A stretch of DNA of 32,409 nucleotides, taken from positions 1-32,409 of the forward strand of contig JACMLT010000160.1 in NCBI GenBank assembly GCA_014379455.1. The letters are read 5' to 3'. The position numbers were made by a program, and so were the translations under genes. Shown here one piece after another: positions 29,998-32,409 of this stretch. Under the pieces are notes generated by a model, which was not told the origin of the DNA, did no database searches, and worked only from the letters and a program-made list of their open reading frames with translations. The stretch is from Nitrospiraceae bacterium (lineage in GTDB: Bacteria; Nitrospirota; Nitrospiria; Nitrospirales; Nitrospiraceae). Each line of letters starts with the position of its first letter. Within the stretch, counting starts at the first letter, position 1.

Positions 29998-31713
29998 ATG
30001 CCTACACACCTGAATCTTCTTCTGCTTGAAGACTCGTTGAATGATGCGGAGCTGATGCTCGAGGCGCTCCGTGATGCAGGATTTGCGCTGACCTTCCGCC
30101 ATGTCGATTCGAAAGCCGACTACCTTCGCGCACTCGACCATCCTCCGGATCTCATTCTGTCCGATTTCTCCATGCCGCAATTCACGGCGCACCACGCGTT
30201 GCAGATCCTACAAGAGCGGGGACTCACTATTCCGTTTATTGTCGTGTCGGGCTGCATCGGGGAGGAGATGGCGGTGGAATGTATGAGGGCGGGGGCCACC
30301 GACTATCTGCTGAAAGACCGCCTGGGCCGTCTTGGGCATGCTGTCTCCCAGGCGCTCGATCGCAAGCGGTTACTCGAAGAGAAGCGGCAAGCTGAGCAGC
30401 GCCTGGCGCTAGAAACGTATCACGACGCGCTCACCGGCCTTCCCAATCGCACATTGTTTCTGGACCGGCTGGATCGGGTGTACCAGCAGACCCGGCGTCA
30501 ACCGAGCCATCTGTTTGCCCTGGCGTATCTCCATCTGGACGGGTTCCTCGTGGTCCATGACGGCGTAGGACCGGAGGCGGCGGATCGCCTGCTGATTGAA
30601 GTCAGTCAACGGATGCTGCGCCGCGTGCGCTCAGCGGACACGGTGGCCCGAATGGAAGGGTACGAGTTTGCGTTCCTGCTCGACAACCTAAAGGTCGCCG
30701 GCAATGCGATGCGCGTGGCTGATCGTCTCCAGCAGGAATTTGCCACACCGTTTACCATCGACGGGCAAGAGATCGTGCTCACGGCTAGCATGGGTCTGAC
30801 GTGCTGCGCTCCCAGCTATGAAGGCGGCGACCAGCTGCTGCGCGATGCCACGACTGCCATGCATCAGGCCAAAACCTCCGGCCGGAGGGGGTTCGTGATG
30901 TTCGATCCGGTCATGCATGAGCACGCCATGGCCCGCTTGAAACTGGAAGGCGAGCTGCGCCATGCACTGGAGCGGCAGGAGTTCCAGCTGGCGTATCAGC
31001 CCATTGTGGCCTTAAAGTCCGGTCAGATTGTCGGGTTAGAGGCGCTGCTGCGCTGGGCGCATCCGGAGTATGGGCTCACCCGGCCGGATGGGTTCCTGGA
31101 GATTGCCACGGACCTGGGCCTGATGCCGAAGATCGGCGAGTGGAGCCTCCGCGAGGCCTGCCGGCAGCTGACGGTGTGGCAGGCCGAGTGTCCGCAGGTT
31201 CGTCCGCTGACCGTAAGCGTGAATTTTGCGGTCCGGCATTTCGTGGACGCCGATCTAGCGGCGCTCATTCAGCAGACGCTCCAGGACACCGGCCTGGATC
31301 CGTCGAGTCTGAAGATCGAAATCACCGAGTCGGACATGATGCAGCATCCTGAAGCGGTCACCGCGGTGCTGCAGCAACTCGCCGCGCAGCGAGTCCAAAC
31401 CTGCCTGGACGATTTCGGCACGGGGTATTCGTCCTTAAGCCATCTCCATCAATTGCCGATTGCGTTCTTGAAGATTGACCAGTCGTTCGTCCGGAGGCTG
31501 GGGGCCGATGACGATGCGCTCGCCATCGTGAAGACCATCATCGTCCTCGCGCATCAGCTGGGGCGGCAGGTGATCGCCGAAGGGGTGGAAACGGCCGACC
31601 AGCTGACGATCCTCCGCGCGCTCGGATGCGAGTATGGGCAAGGCTATTTCTTTGCGAAGCCGTTGCCCTGCGCGGACGTGTCCTCCCTTCTGGCATCAAG
31701 CCGCCGCTGGTAA
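29998..31713 (+). CDS. REC-GGDEF-EAL response regulator, degenerate GGDEF
   Basis: This 571-residue protein (from ATG 29998; TTG 29983 would add five residues) links a receiver to c-di-GMP turnover. The receiver (1-120) has L-L-L-L-E-D, D56 in L-I-L-S-D-F-S-M-P, and K in Y-L-L-K-D. The GGDEF domain (about 135-300) starts D-A-L-T-G-L-P-N-R, but the signature reads E-G-Y-E-F (220-224) in place of GGDEF, so cyclase activity is not expected. The EAL domain is intact: E348-A-L-L-R-W, E-I-T-E-S-D, D-D-F-G-T-G-Y-S-S-L, K-I-D-Q-S-F-V and A-E-G-V-E-T, so it should hydrolyse c-di-GMP, perhaps gated by phosphorylation. A PilZ gene follows 100 bp later. No clear ribosome site. Confidence 0.92.
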   Translation: MPTHLNLLLLEDSLNDAELMLEALRDAGFALTFRHVDSKADYLRALDHPPDLILSDFSMPQFTAHHALQILQERGLTIPFIVVSGCIGEEMAVECMRAGATDYLLKDRLGRLGHAVSQALDRKRLLEEKRQAEQRLALETYHDALTGLPNRTLFLDRLDRVYQQTRRQPSHLFALAYLHLDGFLVVHDGVGPEAADRLLIEVSQRMLRRVRSADTVARMEGYEFAFLLDNLKVAGNAMRVADRLQQEFATPFTIDGQEIVLTASMGLTCCAPSYEGGDQLLRDATTAMHQAKTSGRRGFVMFDPVMHEHAMARLKLEGELRHALERQEFQLAYQPIVALKSGQIVGLEALLRWAHPEYGLTRPDGFLEIATDLGLMPKIGEWSLREACRQLTVWQAECPQVRPLTVSVNFAVRHFVDADLAALIQQTLQDTGLDPSSLKIEITESDMMQHPEAVTAVLQQLAAQRVQTCLDDFGTGYSSLSHLHQLPIAFLKIDQSFVRRLGADDDALAIVKTIIVLAHQLGRQVIAEGVETADQLTILRALGCEYGQGYFFAKPLPCADVSSLLASSRRW

Positions 31714-31737
31714 GGCTGTGGCCCAATCCGCCTTTGA

Positions 31738-31762
31738 GAGAGCGTCTGGATGGCGCTCTTTT
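31738..31762 (+). terminator. Rho-independent terminator after the EAL gene
   Basis: GAGAGCG (31738-31744) pairs with CGCTCTT (31754-31760) over a nine-base loop, and the right arm runs into TTTT. It lies 25 bp past the EAL stop, so the PilZ gene probably has its own promoter. Confidence 0.6.
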
Positions 31763-31814
31763 CAGAATCTTGAGGGACGCGATACCATAACCTCAGACGG
31801 GAGTCGAGTCGACC

Positions 31815-32182
31815 ATGAGCATGAAGGACCGCAGTGCCCGCCGTGTTCGAACCTCGTGCAGGCTCGCCTATGCGGGGGTCACCGAAGATCTTGAGGGTGA
31901 GGCGCAAACGATTGACCTGTCCTTCCGGGGTTGTCGGGCGGTCTGTCAATCGCAATCGCCCGTAGGAGCCAAACTCCACGTGTCCGTCTATCTGCCCGAC
32001 TTGGAGTGCGCGCTCTCGTGGAATTGGCGGTCGTTCGATGGGTCAGACAGACAGTAATCGGCCTGCAGTTTTGTTCCGTAACCTCCCCCCACCGGGAGCG
32101 ATTGCAAGACTGGATTATGACAGCACCCTATGGCAACTCGCAACAAGTTCGCCCGACACCACGCCCAGTAGTCTTTCGGTAG
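31815..32182 (+). pseudogene. PilZ-domain protein, apparent one-base frameshift
   Basis: PilZ domains bind c-di-GMP. The first frame has R-S-A-R-R-V-R (R-x3-R) and D-L-S-F-R-G (D-x-S-x2-G), the two binding motifs, then V-S-V-Y-L-P-D-L-E-C-A-L and ends at 32057. The conserved continuation, V-E-L-A-V-V-R-W-V-R-Q-T-V-I-G-L-Q-F, lies in the next frame and runs to 32182 through E-R-L-Q-D-W-I. Adding one base at CTCTC (32013-32017) would join them as A-L-L-V-E-L-A-V. Either a recent pseudogene, a sequencing error, or programmed slippage (no classic slippery site seen). GGGAG lies 11 bases before ATG 31815. Placement beside an EAL protein fits c-di-GMP sensing. Confidence 0.75.
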
Positions 32183-32328
32183 GACCGGCAGGCCCCCATT
32201 CGACCCGCGAGTCTTGCGCAATCGGATCTGGCTGGCGGGCCAGCTCTCCCGGCTGGGGCTGAATTGTGGCTAAACTGTCGCGAAACTACCCAGCGGGGAG
32301 AGAGACTATCGTTTCACGGGTTCATTTG

Positions 32329-32351
32329 AGGTCATCCCTGGGGCCTTTTTT
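32329..32351 (+). terminator. Weak terminator-like hairpin near window end
   Basis: AGGTC (32329-32333) pairs with GGCCT (32342-32346, one G-U), followed by TTTTT. It may end the PilZ transcript. The 32183-32409 interval otherwise shows no gene I can support. Confidence 0.35.
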
Positions 32352-32409
32352 CAGCAGGTTCCGGCTCATTCTCCTCGGATAGGTTGAGATGTGCGTCTAT
32401 AGTCTCTGA

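Overview
The window reads as a stretch of bacterial chromosome, most plausibly from a Nitrospira-like member of the Nitrospirota. This is inferred from moderately high GC, many GTG/TTG starts with strong GGAGG ribosome sites, the style of the redox and cofactor genes, and intergenic palindromic repeats. No marker gene in the window proves the taxon. No rRNA, CRISPR array or transposase is visible.

Layout. Positions 1-8400 hold single or loosely grouped housekeeping genes: a B12-binding radical SAM protein cut by the window edge, a J-domain-like protein without HPD, a PhzF-family enzyme, a zinc-type dehydrogenase, a CBS-pair protein, MoaB, a 2Fe-2S thioredoxin-like ferredoxin, a gamma-glutamylcyclotransferase-like protein, a membrane-anchored hypothetical, a Rieske ferredoxin and an HNH endonuclease. 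Next come a siroheme-type dehydrogenase (8685-9344), a UPF0045/MTH1187 protein, and a two-gene unit of a large hybrid sensor kinase and a FadL/OmpP1 porin (9867-14152). The minus-strand translation operon rpsB-tsf-pyrH-frr-alr (18196 down to 14311) has 4-nt overlaps at tsf/pyrH and frr/alr. A thioredoxin-like protein and a 52-aa zinc ribbon precede an addB-addA pair (18991-25537) for double-strand break repair. A small metallopeptidase then converges on lgt, followed by a ytxH-like gene with a good sigma-54-type promoter.

From 27486 the character changes. A tRNA-Leu(UAA) with encoded CCA is followed on the very next base by the reading frame of the C-terminal half of an IHF-alpha-like protein whose N-terminal half is absent. 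Then comes a run of very short plus-strand genes (35-78 aa), several with Cys-pair zinc-ribbon patterns and several overlapping or nearly abutting. Three belong to one new-looking family (W-T-x3-P-T-x2-G-[WY]-Y-W ... W-A-G-P), and the third copy carries a frameshift. The block ends at a strong terminator (29668-29699). It looks like an eroded integrated island at a tRNA gene. Beyond it is a c-di-GMP module: a REC-GGDEF-EAL protein with a degenerate GGDEF and intact EAL, then a PilZ gene broken by an apparent one-base frameshift.

The most unusual structure not explained by genes is a family of about 120-bp near-palindromic elements. There are five full copies at about 3119, 4324, 5577, 7200 and 14153, all in the same orientation. 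Each lies within about 20 bp 3' of a stop codon, and in one case the element supplies the stop. They look like non-autonomous mobile terminators. A second, low-complexity repeat type (ACGTGAAAnGTGAAACGT-like) and a third (ATTCAACATTCA-like) also occur as inverted pairs in gaps.
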